A DNA stretch of 64,000 nt from Gracilimonas sp. (GCA_022450045.1 JAKURD010000002.1:186001-250000); one strand, 5' to 3'; positions 1 to 9,067 are shown, counted from the first letter of the stretch. Program-made: numbers and translations. Notes: a model not told the origin generated them from the letters alone.

Positions 1-3
1 TCA

Positions 4-717
4 TCAATAATATATATGATAGGTCAGAAAAATCGCCGTCATGTTATAAATACCATGTGCTATGATAGAGGTAGTCAATCGTTTTGTATATAAGAAAAGT
101 AAGGTATAAGCGATAGTGGGAACCAAAATATCAAACCAGCCCAACGCATCGGCCGGTAAATGTCCTGCAGCAAAGAATGCAATGGATAAGATCGCGGCGA
201 TCCATGTTCCGGTCTTAGGATTTTTAAAAATGTCTTTTAAAATAGTGATGAAATAGCCTCTGTTGTAGATCTCTTCCGTGATACCGCCTCCGATCACACC
301 CAATGCAATGAAAGAAAATGTCCCTAACCATGTACCGTCAAACATGGTAACCATTTGAGCGATATCAGTCCTTTCTGCTCCGCCCGTATTTGGAATGATC
401 ACTCCGAATTGTAAGGCGGTCCATGTCAATCCAACGAGCAAACCTAACAAAGTATCTGATCGCCAATTCTTGCCGGACCAGCCGATATACTTATAATCCT
501 TTTTTAACAATCTGAGTGAAAACCAGATCAATGAACAAACCGTGATAAACTGGAAGAGCGCGATGAATAACAGGTTTACCCCTGAAAGCCCCCCGTTAAT
601 CTTTGTGATACCAAAGAATACATTCGGTAATGCAAATAGAATAAAGCCTGTAACGATCGTGCTAACAAATACGATGAGTGTTTTTTTCCTGCTGACTTTT
701 CCTTCAGTTGTTTCCAT
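4..717 (-). CDS. CPBP family intramembrane metalloprotease
   Basis: A 237-residue polytopic membrane protein with about seven hydrophobic segments. The CPBP (Abi/CAAX protease-like) signature is present: EEIYNR at residues 148-153, a conserved His in AAGHLP (H186) and HGIYN at 221-225, which supply the proposed metal ligands inside the membrane. Family members process prenylated proteins in eukaryotes and are linked to bacteriocin immunity or unknown proteolysis in bacteria; the substrate here cannot be read from context. The gene is complete, ends at the window edge with two in-frame TGA codons, and is divergent from the methyltransferase gene to its right. Confidence 0.88.
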   Translation of the reverse strand: METTEGKVSRKKTLIVFVSTIVTGFILFALPNVFFGITKINGGLSGVNLLFIALFQFITVCSLIWFSLRLLKKDYKYIGWSGKNWRSDTLLGLLVGLTWTALQFGVIIPNTGGAERTDIAQMVTMFDGTWLGTFSFIALGVIGGGITEEIYNRGYFITILKDIFKNPKTGTWIAAILSIAFFAAGHLPADALGWFDILVPTIAYTLLFLYTKRLTTSIIAHGIYNMTAIFLTYHIYY

Positions 718-936
718 CCGTGATAGGGGCTTAGTTTATAATCAGGCTCTCACTACGGAGGTTATTTTTTATTGTTGTGATGCTGATATTTGGAGGAAAA
801 ACAGGTTGATTTGCGAATGATCAATTAGCGATAGACCGATCTGCGAAATAGTTGGGGTTATTTTTTAAGCATTGTCTTTTTTGTACCATATATAATTACC
901 TGTAATTTATGTTTTAGAAAAACCACATCAGTGTAA

Positions 937-1614
937 ATGATTGAGAAAAAGAATAGTCCAAAAAATGTGAAGAAACCCTGGCCCACCAAAGAAGCCATGG
1001 AACAGGTATATGAAATGAATCTTTGGGGTCACAATAATTCTGATTTTTACTCAGGAGCAGGGTCTCATCATTCCGAATATGTAGAGCCATACATAGATGT
1101 TTTAACCTCATTTTTCAGGTCTTTTGAAACTCCTCTTGTGGTATGTGATCTGGGCTGTGGAGATTTCAACGTAGGGAAAGCATTGGTTAGGCATACTCAG
1201 AAGTATGTAGCAGTAGATATCGTAAAAGAATTGATACAACGTAATAAGGAACGTTTTAAAGAAGAAAACCTTGAATTCCATTGCCTGGATATCGCATCAG
1301 ATGATCTGCCATCAGGCGATTGTGCCATATTAAGACAGGTACTTCAGCATCTGTCGAATGCTGAAGTACAAAGTATCATAAGAAAGCTGATTTATTATAA
1401 ATACGTTATTGTAACCGAACATATACCTGAAGGAGATTTCAAACCCAATGAGGATATTATTTCAGGACAGGGAATTAGACTAAACAAGCAAAGTGGGTTA
1501 GACGTATTAGCTCCACCATTCGATCTTAAAGTAAAAGAAGAAAAACAACTATTGGAGGTACCGTATCAGCATAGTAGTGGAATCATAGTTACTACGCTTT
1601 ATACCATGTTTTAA
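937..1614 (+). CDS. Class I SAM-dependent methyltransferase
   Basis: A 225-residue soluble protein. The glycine-rich motif I, CDLGCGDFNVG (residues 70-80), follows a hydrophobic strand, and an acidic residue closes the next strand (VAVDIV). LDIASDDLPSGD and ILRQVLQHL fit motifs II and III of class I methyltransferases. The N-terminal 60 residues are specific to this subgroup and may bind substrate. The substrate is unknown. It stands alone between the CPBP gene and a long non-coding stretch, so context gives no pathway. Confidence 0.8.
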   Translation: MIEKKNSPKNVKKPWPTKEAMEQVYEMNLWGHNNSDFYSGAGSHHSEYVEPYIDVLTSFFRSFETPLVVCDLGCGDFNVGKALVRHTQKYVAVDIVKELIQRNKERFKEENLEFHCLDIASDDLPSGDCAILRQVLQHLSNAEVQSIIRKLIYYKYVIVTEHIPEGDFKPNEDIISGQGIRLNKQSGLDVLAPPFDLKVKEEKQLLEVPYQHSSGIIVTTLYTMF

Positions 1615-1617
1615 AAT

Positions 1618-2340
1618 TTGATGCTCTTTAACCCGAAAGATCTCTGAAGTCTCAGAGCGAGCCCGAAAAGCAGGATAGAATATAAAAAAGAGACCGAGCG
1701 CTGACTTCAGAGTTTCAGCTTAGCAAGTCTCTGACATGCATCCCGGCCCCCAAGTTATATATTTAGTAATGACGGGCTTATTAGATATTAAGGAGATTCT
1801 TATTTAATCATAAGTGGTTTAATTTCCCGACCCTCTGGGTCGGAAAGAGTAATAAGTTGAAATCAGATAGATACCTCGTGGACTCTGCCCCGAGGTAGTT
1901 CATTTTTGTTGCCTGTAATGGAAGTCGGAGACTTCCCGCTCAGATACTTTTCAGTCACCGCTACGCTCAAGACTGAAAAGATCAATAGGGCAGGATGACC
2001 AAAGTAACTACCTAAGATTACTGGCCACACCCCATAAGCTCGGGCGCATAACAGGAAGAGCCTCCACTTAGGGGGCATCAATCCGCACCGTTTGATTGAG
2101 AGGTGGGTTGTTGGTTCGGTTTTAGATCTGGGATGGTTCCGAGGTATCGGAACGGTTCCGCTCGAAGTGGCGGAAACAAGCCCGTAAAGATGTTTGGACG
2201 CCGGTAGCGTCAGCTAAGATCACCCGCCGAGCACGCCATTAGCAGGTGAATACAGCCAGAATGCTGAAGTAATTTTAAATAAGAACGTAAAACCTACGGT
2301 GGGGAAACTACGAGCCCTTGACATTATCCTTTTTAAAGAG
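1618..2340. other. Palindrome-rich non-coding region
   Basis: About 720 bp with no convincing gene but many perfect or near-perfect inverted repeats: CTCTGA/TCAGAG near 1643-1658 with a second, 10-bp arm near 1703; CCGACCC/GGGTCGG at 1827-1843; TACCTCG/CGAGGTA at 1872-1897; GGAAGTC/GACTTCC at 1920-1936; a 10-bp stem (CTTTTCAGTC arm) at about 1947-1980; GTTCCGA/TCGGAAC near 2136-2152; TTCCGC/GCGGAA near 2156-2175; GACGC/GCGTC near 2198-2211. The density suggests a structured RNA, a decayed intron-type element or clustered REP-like palindromes. It cannot be assigned to a named RNA family by eye. Confidence 0.5.
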
Positions 2341-2341
2341 G

Positions 2342-2955
2342 TTAGCTGGCCCAATCCTGCGGATTAATTCTTGGGCCTATGGCTGCAAAAATTCCTTCTT
2401 CCAATTCAGCGCTCCATTCATAAATGTCTAGATCTTTGACATAATCAAAAAGAGGTGGAATTGTTTTGAGAAGTGGATTAAAGTTTGAGTAGTCCAATTT
2501 GTCCCATAAAGCTATTATATCATCCCATGAATCTACGTCTCGATGTGCTGAAATTCTATTTCTCATATCTCTTAGGTCGCAATATATTTTATTTCGAGCT
2601 TCATGATATACTTTAAAAAGTCGTATAGCTTCTTTCTTTTCTTCAACAAGTAATCCTCTCCATTCTATTTCTTCAGTTTTAGAATAAACAGGTGCTTTCA
2701 TCACGAGAGGTTGAAGATTATCAAAAAGATCAAGAAGTGATTTTATTTCAATAAGGCAATATCTAAATAATAGTTTCTTCTCATATTTATTATCTCTTTC
2801 CAAATTCTCTTTAACCAGTTTAAATCTTCCCAAATATGAGAAATATGAACTATAAGATTTGCAGCTTCATTAGCAGGATGCCAATTTTTATAACGATCTC
2901 TTGATCGAATCGGATGAAATGTTTTCATTTTTGGTTCAATTAGTAATGGGAACAA
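2342..2955 (-). pseudogene. Hypothetical gene with apparent frameshift
   Basis: Two overlapping - strand frames read as parts of one protein. The upstream frame (start 2955) encodes MKTFHPIRSRDRYKNWHPA... through HISHIWE. The downstream frame, from about 2833 to 2342, encodes a roughly 160-residue helical, charged protein ending INPQDWAS. The downstream frame has only a TTG at its usual start, and the upstream frame ends about 90 bp after the overlap begins. A single frameshift near 2820-2830 would give a protein of about 200 residues. No family is recognised. The downstream part could instead be a separate gene. Confidence 0.5.
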
Positions 2956-3169
2956 CTAACATAATATTATCCGAACGAGCGGAAACCGCTTTTAAACGCT
3001 TTCCTGAGCCTTTTCATTCGTATAATGTGATTATTGGAATGTTATCCGAACCATCGTTCGCCTAAGCTGTTCGCATAAACTCCGAGAACCCTTCTTAAAA
3101 TAACATGTTTAGAAGTAATGTCAATTCAGGATGTTAGCGAGAAATGACAGGGGTGTACTTAACCTTCTT
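2956..3169. other. Short intergenic region with inverted repeats
   Basis: Contains AGCGG-AAA-CCGCT near 2979-2991, and a larger dyad in which TTATCCGAAC near 3042-3051 pairs, with one mismatch, with GTTCGCATAA near 3067-3076. TTATCCGAAC also occurs near 2967-2976. The two flanking genes are unrecognised or small, so this could be a recombination site or regulatory dyads. No coding sequence is seen. Confidence 0.3.
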
Positions 3170-3538
3170 TTATCGCTGAACGATTCCAACGACTCGTCCT
3201 GTGGAGCATTCAAGGCGTAACAGTTCTTTTCTTTCCACACCATAGCGGTTGTCCGGAACCTTGGAGTCACTGTACTCACCATTCGAACGGATGAGCTCGA
3301 GTTTTGTGCCGTCAAGAGGATCAACCATAGGGTTCCTGCAGCCTTCATCCGGAGTGGGTTCGCTGGTAGAGGCATCAGCATGAGTGCCCACGAGAAAATG
3401 ATCAGGCAAATCAGTGGCCATGTGGGTCGGTGTGTTTACGCTGAAATTTGAAGTAGCACACCCGCTGAAGATTAGTAAGGTGAAAGCTATGATCAGAGGT
3501 CGTACAGGCGGGATATAAAAGGGACGGATCGGATACAT
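3170..3538 (-). CDS. Small putative lipoprotein
   Basis: From the internal ATG at 3538 the protein is 122 residues. It has a hydrophobic segment PLIIAFTLLIFSGC that fits a type II signal peptide with the lipobox Cys after FSG. The same frame is open upstream to 3592 (140 residues), but the extra 18 residues would spoil the signal peptide. The mature part has a Cys in DEGCRNP and another in RLECSTG and is rich in charged residues. No family is recognised. A divergent repeat element lies upstream. Confidence 0.55.
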   Translation of the reverse strand: MYPIRPFYIPPVRPLIIAFTLLIFSGCATSNFSVNTPTHMATDLPDHFLVGTHADASTSEPTPDEGCRNPMVDPLDGTKLELIRSNGEYSDSKVPDNRYGVERKELLRLECSTGRVVGIVQR

Positions 3539-3633
3539 AGCAGGTGAATGAAGTTGATCTTTTATATGAAACTGTGGGTACATAGATCTCACGAGTGCTC
3601 ATCTTGGGCGCCTTTTTTGTAAGATCTGTAAGG

Positions 3634-4019
3634 TAATTAACGTTAGTTCGAGGATGTGTAACCTGCCTTTCGGTCTGATGGCTCTAAGTCCATCTGACCG
3701 ATTGCTTGATTCGAGCACCTGTGTCTTTTCCTTATCCTAATCCAGCACCCTGCGCCTGCACCATCGATCAGATGGGTGATCCATCAGATCGAATCCGTGG
3801 TTGTTTGCCCTGCCCCTCGGTCCGATGGCTCCAGGTCCATCTGACCGATTGCCTGATTTGGGCACCTATGTCTTTTTCTTATCCTAATCCAGCACCTTGC
3901 GCCTGCACCATCGATCAGATGGGTGATCCATCAGATCGAGTCCGGGAATGTTTAATCTATCCCTCGGTCCGATGGATCTTGCGGCTATTCTAACATTCTT
4001 TCTCACTCACGTTAATTAA
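3634..4019. mobile_element. MITE-like element, copy A, with 147-bp tandem units
   Basis: A 386-bp element. Left end TAATTAACGTTAGTTCGA (3634-3651); right end ACTCACGTTAATTAA (near 4005-4019), an inverted copy of the left. Inside are two tandem units of exactly 147 bp (3671-3817, 3818-3964) plus a 13-bp start of a third. Each unit holds two related inverted repeats: CGGTCYGATGG paired with CCATCTGACCG, and CGATCAGATGG paired with CCATCAGATCG, each 10 of 11 matching. No transposase gene is present. Related copies lie near 38.2, 41.9, 48.3 and 50.6 kb. Confidence 0.75.
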
Positions 4020-4102
4020 GGTGATGGTTAGTGAACCCTGACGAATATACTATCTTTTAAAATAAAGTCAATTCAGTAGGTTGGCCTTTAGGCAGGGTGT
4101 TA

Positions 4103-5416
4103 TCAGGAACCGCCCTGCTTACGGCCTATAAAATAGAGTCCGGTACCGATAGCGATAAAGAGTCCGGTCAGCCAGATGGAATTGAAGCGGACCTGGAACA
4201 TTAGCCAGATAGAGGCAAGGATGCCGAGAGCAGGGATCACATATCCGCCTTTGAGAATGAAGCGGGTGTTGCCGCGGAATTTGGGGCGAAGTACGGGAAC
4301 GGCCGCACAGCTGATGATGAACAGAAACAGGCGAGAGAGGACGGTCATGGCTGCTAATACGGTAAAGGAACCCAGGGAGGCTCCTATAAAAGCAAAGATA
4401 GCAAAAAACAAAATGGAATTGGCGGGAGTCAAAAATTTAGAGTGCACTTTTCCAAACCATTTGGGTAACGAACCTTCAAAGGAAAGGGCATAAGTGAGCC
4501 GGGGCGTAGAGAAGATGGTACTCACCAGGTTTCCGGTTACGGAGGTTACTACACCGATCATAAGAATGATAGCTCCGGTGCTTCCAAACAGGGCCGCGGA
4601 GGCATCAAGCAGTGGCGAGGAGGAGGAAGCGAGATCAGGAACGGCGGCCTGTGAAACGAGCTGTATCAGCATATACAAGAGAACGACTGAACCGAGTCCC
4701 AGCAAAAGGGCAAGGGGCATATCACGCTCGGGTTTTGTGGCTTCCCCGGCAGGAACCACGGCTCCCTCGAATCCCACAAAGGCGTAGATCAGCAGCAGCG
4801 CCGCGGCACCCAGATCGCTCACGGGAGGTACGGCTGTTTCAAAAGTCGGAATCACTTCGGTCCCAAGCATCATCAATCCTCCAAATACTAAAAAGATCAG
4901 CACCGAGAATTTGATCACTGTAAAAAGGACGAGGGAGCGGATGGATTCCACCGAGCCAAGTATGTTGATGAGGGTGAGTCCGCCGATGATAACGGCAAGG
5001 GAGATCAGCCGACCGGCACCCGTAGCCGCAGGTTCCAAAAAGTAGCCGATGCTATCCACAAGCAATACCGAGTTGGCAGCAAAGGAGATCATCCGGGCCA
5101 CATAGAACAACCACCCGGCCTGAAATCCGATGAACGGGCCGAAAGCGGCCGTCCCGTATTTGACCGGCCCGCCCGTGCCGCGGAAGTAACTTCCCAGTTC
5201 TGCAAAGGAGAGAATGATCGGCAACATCAGCAGGGCACAGATCACGTAGATCCAGACGCTGTATTCGCCGGCTAATTGTGCTGCGCCGCTGGGTAACCCA
5301 AAGATCCCTGCCCCGATAAAACCATTGACCACCAGCAGCCACAAACCCCACAGGCCTAATTTTCGGGGGAGTTTTTCCTCAGATCCTGATGCAGTGACAC
5401 CGTCTTTTATTTCCAT
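4103..5416 (-). CDS. APC family amino acid permease
   Basis: A 437-residue integral membrane protein with about 12 hydrophobic helices. The N-terminal signature LVVNGFIGAGIFGLPSGAA is the substrate-binding GAGIFG motif of the APC superfamily, and YAFVGFEGAVVPAGE matches conserved helix 6. The start was placed at the ATG at 5416 (MEIKDG...) because the open frame upstream encodes 23 residues unlike the family's cytoplasmic N-terminus. Transport of amino acids or amines by proton symport or exchange is the family role; the substrate is not predictable. The gene is followed by the copy A repeat region and preceded by a short direct repeat. Confidence 0.9.
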   Translation of the reverse strand: MEIKDGVTASGSEEKLPRKLGLWGLWLLVVNGFIGAGIFGLPSGAAQLAGEYSVWIYVICALLMLPIILSFAELGSYFRGTGGPVKYGTAAFGPFIGFQAGWLFYVARMISFAANSVLLVDSIGYFLEPAATGAGRLISLAVIIGGLTLINILGSVESIRSLVLFTVIKFSVLIFLVFGGLMMLGTEVIPTFETAVPPVSDLGAAALLLIYAFVGFEGAVVPAGEATKPERDMPLALLLGLGSVVLLYMLIQLVSQAAVPDLASSSSPLLDASAALFGSTGAIILMIGVVTSVTGNLVSTIFSTPRLTYALSFEGSLPKWFGKVHSKFLTPANSILFFAIFAFIGASLGSFTVLAAMTVLSRLFLFIISCAAVPVLRPKFRGNTRFILKGGYVIPALGILASIWLMFQVRFNSIWLTGLFIAIGTGLYFIGRKQGGS

Positions 5417-5450
5417 GCGCTGAAGGTATTGAATTTTAATGGGGAAAATT

Positions 5451-5542
5451 TTGAATGTTAGATGGATTTCGATTAAAACCAACATTCATAATTTCGAATT
5501 CCATTTGAAATACGATGGACGATGGACCGATTAGTGATGAAG
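5451..5542. repeat. Short direct repeat, copy 1 (5'-flank of amidohydrolase region)
   Basis: About 90 bp beginning TTGAATGTTAGATGG and ending GATGGACCGATTAGTGATGA. It matches copy 2 at 7162-7253 in the same orientation; the last 20 bases are identical and the middle parts diverge. The repeat contains ATTCAACATT-type palindromic words. Together the copies bracket the amidohydrolase gene. Confidence 0.7.
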
Positions 5543-5588
5543 GATTTTTCGAAGTTATCCCTTGGATGGTTTTACTCCGATAATTTAC

Positions 5589-6917
5589 TTATTCGGCCCC
5601 TTGCACAACTAACCCGGATTTTATTACCATTTCTATCGAACGGATATTTTGAATATCATCCAGTGGATTTTTATGCAGTACTATTAGGTCAGCTACCTTC
5701 CCTTCTTCTACTGTTCCACGAGTATCTGAGATTCCCAGAACGGTTGCATTTGTGGAGGTAGCGGCTTTAATAGCTTCATGTGGACTCAGGCCTGCTTCAA
5801 CCAAATAAATAATTTCATCATGAATAAACTTGATTTCAAAGGCCTGATCGGTCCCGGCTGCAATGGGTATGTCTCTGTTATAAGCTTTACGAGTGATCTC
5901 GTTCGATAGTTCAATAATGCGCTGAATATCCATTTGAGCCGCAGTATTTGACATGGTCCTATTGGTCACTTTTGTGCTATCCACTCTGGGCCTGGTTTTC
6001 CATGCAGAAAGAGTAGGTTCAAAGGTGACTTTGCGTGCTTTCATGGAATCCAATAATGCCGTAAAAATATCATCATCAGGATTTACTTTTCTGAAGTCGA
6101 TTCTGGGGATCAGGTTTTTGAGAGCAGCATTAAATTCATCCGGCACGTTTTCTTGTGAAGCCAATAAAATACCCAGTGCATGGGATAAAACATCTACACC
6201 TCCATTTACCGCATCTATAGGTTTACTTGGGAATATCGTGGCATGTGACCAAACTTTTAGGTTTTGCCTGTGGGCTTCTTCTGTTATTTGGCTGATCTGC
6301 TCTGGAGTTAATGAAGAATAGAGTTTTATACCGGTTACGTCCCATTTTTTGGCATCCGATATGAGTTCTTTGACATTACTTTCTTCTTTTACCGCACGCA
6401 TCCAAGGCGCCTCCCCCGGTTGAAATCCCTGAGCTGCAAATTTGACTCGGGGGTCAATAAAAAACTGAGGGCCAAAGAACGTGGCAGAATAAAAAATGGA
6501 AGGGCCTTCGATCTCGCCGGAATCTATTCTCGAAATTAATTGCCTGTAAATTCTGGCATCTCCACCCATATCACGCACGGAAGTAACACCTGAATACAAC
6601 AGTTTTTTTAAAGTTTCTTCTCGGTTCTGTTTAACGGTTAAATGGACATGTCCGTCGATGAGGCCGGCAGTAAGGAATTTTCCTTTCATATCCATTCTCT
6701 TGATGTCTTTGGGTAAGTCTCTTGAGTCGGAAGGAAATATACTTTTGATCAGACCATTTTCTATAAATACGGACATGTCGGGTTGAACTTCAGGATTTAC
6801 TCCGTCAATGATATTTATATGTTCCATTACAAGGGTCGCAGGTTTAGGTTGGCTTAAAATGCTTGTAGGAAGCCCCGCATATAGCAAGAAAAATAACAGG
6901 AAGAGTTTTAGATTCAT
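5589..6917 (-). CDS. Secreted amidohydrolase family protein
   Basis: 442 residues with a Sec signal peptide (MNLKLFLLFFLLYAGLPTSILSQ). The metal-dependent hydrolase fold is marked by GLIDGHVHL (H90, H92), a Lys in GIKLYSS that is a candidate carboxylated ligand, His in VWSHATI and DVLSHALG, and Asp in AAGTDQ. This pattern fits the imidazolonepropionase/prolidase-like amidohydrolases that cleave cyclic amides or dipeptides in the periplasm. The substrate is unknown. The gene is isolated and bracketed by two direct repeats, which may mean it moved as a unit. Confidence 0.85.
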   Translation of the reverse strand: MNLKLFLLFFLLYAGLPTSILSQPKPATLVMEHINIIDGVNPEVQPDMSVFIENGLIKSIFPSDSRDLPKDIKRMDMKGKFLTAGLIDGHVHLTVKQNREETLKKLLYSGVTSVRDMGGDARIYRQLISRIDSGEIEGPSIFYSATFFGPQFFIDPRVKFAAQGFQPGEAPWMRAVKEESNVKELISDAKKWDVTGIKLYSSLTPEQISQITEEAHRQNLKVWSHATIFPSKPIDAVNGGVDVLSHALGILLASQENVPDEFNAALKNLIPRIDFRKVNPDDDIFTALLDSMKARKVTFEPTLSAWKTRPRVDSTKVTNRTMSNTAAQMDIQRIIELSNEITRKAYNRDIPIAAGTDQAFEIKFIHDEIIYLVEAGLSPHEAIKAATSTNATVLGISDTRGTVEEGKVADLIVLHKNPLDDIQNIRSIEMVIKSGLVVQGAE

Positions 6918-7161
6918 AGGTTAGCCTTTAGATTTTATAACCGAAATGGTTTGCAATTCGGTAAAAATATTAATGTGATTTAATGACTAAGCGCAAAATT
7001 ACCCACGAATTCCTGGGATGAGCGTGGAGAAAATGATAATGAATGAACGATGAAAATTCTGTAATAAGCAACCCTTTGGTTATTCAGTATCAATTAGATG
7101 TATTACAAGTATTGGGAGTTAGAGAATTCCTGAGCTGATACTCTTGGTCTAAGAAGAAATG
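6918..7161. other. Intergenic, no gene seen
   Basis: AT-rich spacer upstream of the amidohydrolase gene. It should hold that gene's promoter, but no motif can be named with confidence. The direct repeat copy follows at 7162. Confidence 0.5.
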
Positions 7162-7253
7162 TTGAATGTTAAATGGGATCGAAGGCCATTTAACATTCAA
7201 CATTTAAAATTTCTCATTTCGTTTGAAATGCGATGGACCGATTAGTGATGAAC
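7162..7253. repeat. Short direct repeat, copy 2
   Basis: Begins TTGAATGTTAAATGGG and ends GATGGACCGATTAGTGATGA, matching copy 1 at 5451-5542. It also contains a partial self-complementary pair, GAATGTTAAATGG and CCATTTAACATTC (near 7164-7199), which would form a 13-bp stem. Confidence 0.7.
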
Positions 7254-7282
7254 GAGTTTGTCTAAATCAGATCAAGCTATAC

Positions 7283-7789
7283 TCATTCCACTAAAATATC
7301 GCCATAGGAGATCATCCGGTTATTGAGGTCAAACAGATAGATCCGTTTCAAGCCACGGGCGCTTTCAGGGCTGCCCTCAACTTGAGAAAGCATGCTCGCC
7401 GATATTTGAAAATCATATAAACTTTGAGGCAGTGGGTCAAATTCTTCGTAAATCACTCTGCGGTCGCCATCATCAAAAATGATATAGACCAGCAGTCCAT
7501 TGACAGAACCCTGGGCAACCACATCTAATTGAAACTGAATAATTTGATTGGTGGAAACGGGATTGGGAAAAGGCGGGACCACGTTGATAAATCCCTGAAA
7601 TCGTGGAGAGGTGCGCCAGTCATCCGGATCTTTTGATAATATATCCCCGTTATTGGGTGCCGTTTCAGTATAGTTATTGGGCGCCGAGTAAGCTTCCTGC
7701 TCAAAATCACGCTGGGCATCATTGCGCGTACAGCTTATTACAGAGGTAAATAAAAGCAGGTATATAACAGAAGAATAAAATTTTGACAT
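7283..7789 (-). CDS. Hypothetical lipoprotein
   Basis: 168 residues from the ATG at 7789 (the frame is open to an ATG at 7813). MSKFYSSVIYLLLFTSVISC is a lipoprotein signal peptide with lipobox VISC. The mature protein has VPPFPNPVSTNQIIQF, which resembles the N-terminal strand of Bacteroidota secretion-associated FlgD-like or Ig-like folds, and ends in a predicted beta-rich domain. No specific function is recognised. It is divergent from the Spx/ArsC gene. Confidence 0.65.
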   Translation of the reverse strand: MSKFYSSVIYLLLFTSVISCTRNDAQRDFEQEAYSAPNNYTETAPNNGDILSKDPDDWRTSPRFQGFINVVPPFPNPVSTNQIIQFQLDVVAQGSVNGLLVYIIFDDGDRRVIYEEFDPLPQSLYDFQISASMLSQVEGSPESARGLKRIYLFDLNNRMISYGDILVE

Positions 7790-7887
7790 AAAAGGTACGA
7801 ACCGGGGATTCATTACGTTCGAATTTGCAGAAACAAACCGTATCTTTAAGAGCTTAAAAATACAAAAACTTTCACCATAATAATACG

Positions 7888-8247
7888 ATGCTTCATATTG
7901 CAGGGATCAGGAATTGTAACAAGATCAGGGATACTAAAAAGTGGATGGAGGAGCATGATGTTGAATTTGAATTTATTGACCTTAAAAAAGACCCTCTTTC
8001 CAGGGGTGAACTTAAAGAACTCGAATTCAAAGTGGGTTTAGATGTTTTGATAAATCGGCGGGGACGAAAGTGGAGAGATCTCGGCCTGGCGCACAAAGAC
8101 CTAACCAGTGAGGAATTGTTCGAGCAGCTTTTGGAGCATCAGACTATGATCAAGCGTCCGGTTCTGCTCAAGGAAGAGTCCGTTTTGGTGGGTTATGATG
8201 AAGAATCCTTTGAAGCTTTTATAGCTGGGGAAGAAGAAACCGAATAA
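7888..8247 (+). CDS. Spx/ArsC (arsenate reductase-like) family protein
   Basis: 119 residues with the thioredoxin-like ArsC/Spx fold: GIRNCNKIRDTKKW with a single N-terminal Cys (C10), then FIDLKKDPLS and the late IKRPVLLKEESVLVGYD motif that carries the conserved cis-Pro. The single Cys resembles YffB-type members rather than CXXC redox-sensing Spx. Its role is likely glutathione- or thiol-linked reduction, unproven. It is 22 bp upstream of the DUF3108 gene and probably co-transcribed. Confidence 0.85.
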   Translation: MLHIAGIRNCNKIRDTKKWMEEHDVEFEFIDLKKDPLSRGELKELEFKVGLDVLINRRGRKWRDLGLAHKDLTSEELFEQLLEHQTMIKRPVLLKEESVLVGYDEESFEAFIAGEEETE

Positions 8248-8269
8248 GGATTCATCCTAAAACAATCTT

Positions 8270-9067
8270 ATGAAAAGATTACTTCTGCTCCTATTTACGC
8301 CCCTGTTGGTTGTGCCGGCCTTTGCTCAGCATGACTTCCCCTCCGAAAAAAAAGAACCGCCTGATATGGGGGAGCTGTTCTCTGTGAAGGAAACCTTCCG
8401 GTATGAGGTTAAATACGGTTTCTTTAAACTGGGATGGATCAATGTCCGCCTCCTCAGCGATACGTTGTATCAGGATCAGGAGCGAAAGCATATCCTCACG
8501 GAAATTGAGTCAAATGGTTCTATTCCCTTTGTTGGGGATGAGCTGGATCAGTATCACAGCTTGTTCTATGTGAATGAGGAGGGGTTTCCCGTGGAATCAA
8601 AATATTGGAAAGATAATATTGATGAGAAGGAGTATGATGAGATCGTGTATTGGTTCGACCGCGACCTCGGAAAGGTCTATTATAAAGAAGAGGATAATAC
8701 CCGGGATACCCTTGATCTTGAAGATCCGGCAACCTCAGGCCATCTCATCTTTTATTTCTCCCGGTTGTTTGCCGGCAGTGAAGAGAATTTTAAACTCCCG
8801 GTGTATGTAACCAAGAAAAAAGGATATATCTATGGTAAGAATTCCCTTGAGAAGGAGGAGCGGAGGTATGAGCCGTTTGATGAACCTGTAATGGCTTATA
8901 GGCTGGATGGGTCAACCGAGAATATTGAAGGCCCGTTTGGATTTTCGGGAGATTTCAGGGCTTGGTTCCTGGATGACGATCTGCGGGTTCCGCTGGAGGC
9001 AAGGGTGAAGGTCTTTTGGGGAAATGTAATTGTAAGAATCATTGATTATACATGCGAAGAACTATGA
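8270..9067 (+). CDS. DUF3108 domain-containing secreted protein
   Basis: 265 residues with a signal peptide ([20 protein letters not shown]). The body matches the DUF3108 pattern: [14 protein letters not shown] near residue 43, a [11 protein letters not shown] segment, and a C-terminal beta region ending in [18 protein letters not shown]3108 proteins are periplasmic or outer membrane-associated beta proteins of unknown function. The stop codon overlaps the dut start (ATGA), which suggests translational coupling. Confidence 0.8.
   Translation: MKRLLLLLFTPLLVVPAFAQHDFPSEKKEPPDMGELFSVKETFRYEVKYGFFKLGWINVRLLSDTLYQDQERKHILTEIESNGSIPFVGDELDQYHSLFYVNEEGFPVESKYWKDNIDEKEYDEIVYWFDRDLGKVYYKEEDNTRDTLDLEDPATSGHLIFYFSRLFAGSEENFKLPVYVTKKKGYIYGKNSLEKEERRYEPFDEPVMAYRLDGSTENIEGPFGFSGDFRAWFLDDDLRVPLEARVKVFWGNVIVRIIDYTCEEL

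Noticed and set aside
1863..2081. 72-residue - strand open frame in the hairpin field
   Set aside because: It runs through several perfect palindromes and has no family features; the structure explains the openness better than coding.
1618..2340. Intact group II intron
   Set aside because: No domain V with the AGC...GUC core, no GUGYG 5' end and no reverse transcriptase gene could be found, so only a possible remnant is mentioned.
3706..3993. Open frame encoding a 49-residue tandem repeat protein
   Set aside because: It is the 147-bp repeat unit read as protein. Copy B has a 146-bp spacing that breaks the frame, and there is no start signal, so coding is unlikely.
3634..4019. CRISPR array
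   Set aside because: The repeat is a 147-bp tandem unit without short repeats and unique spacers; no cas genes are present.
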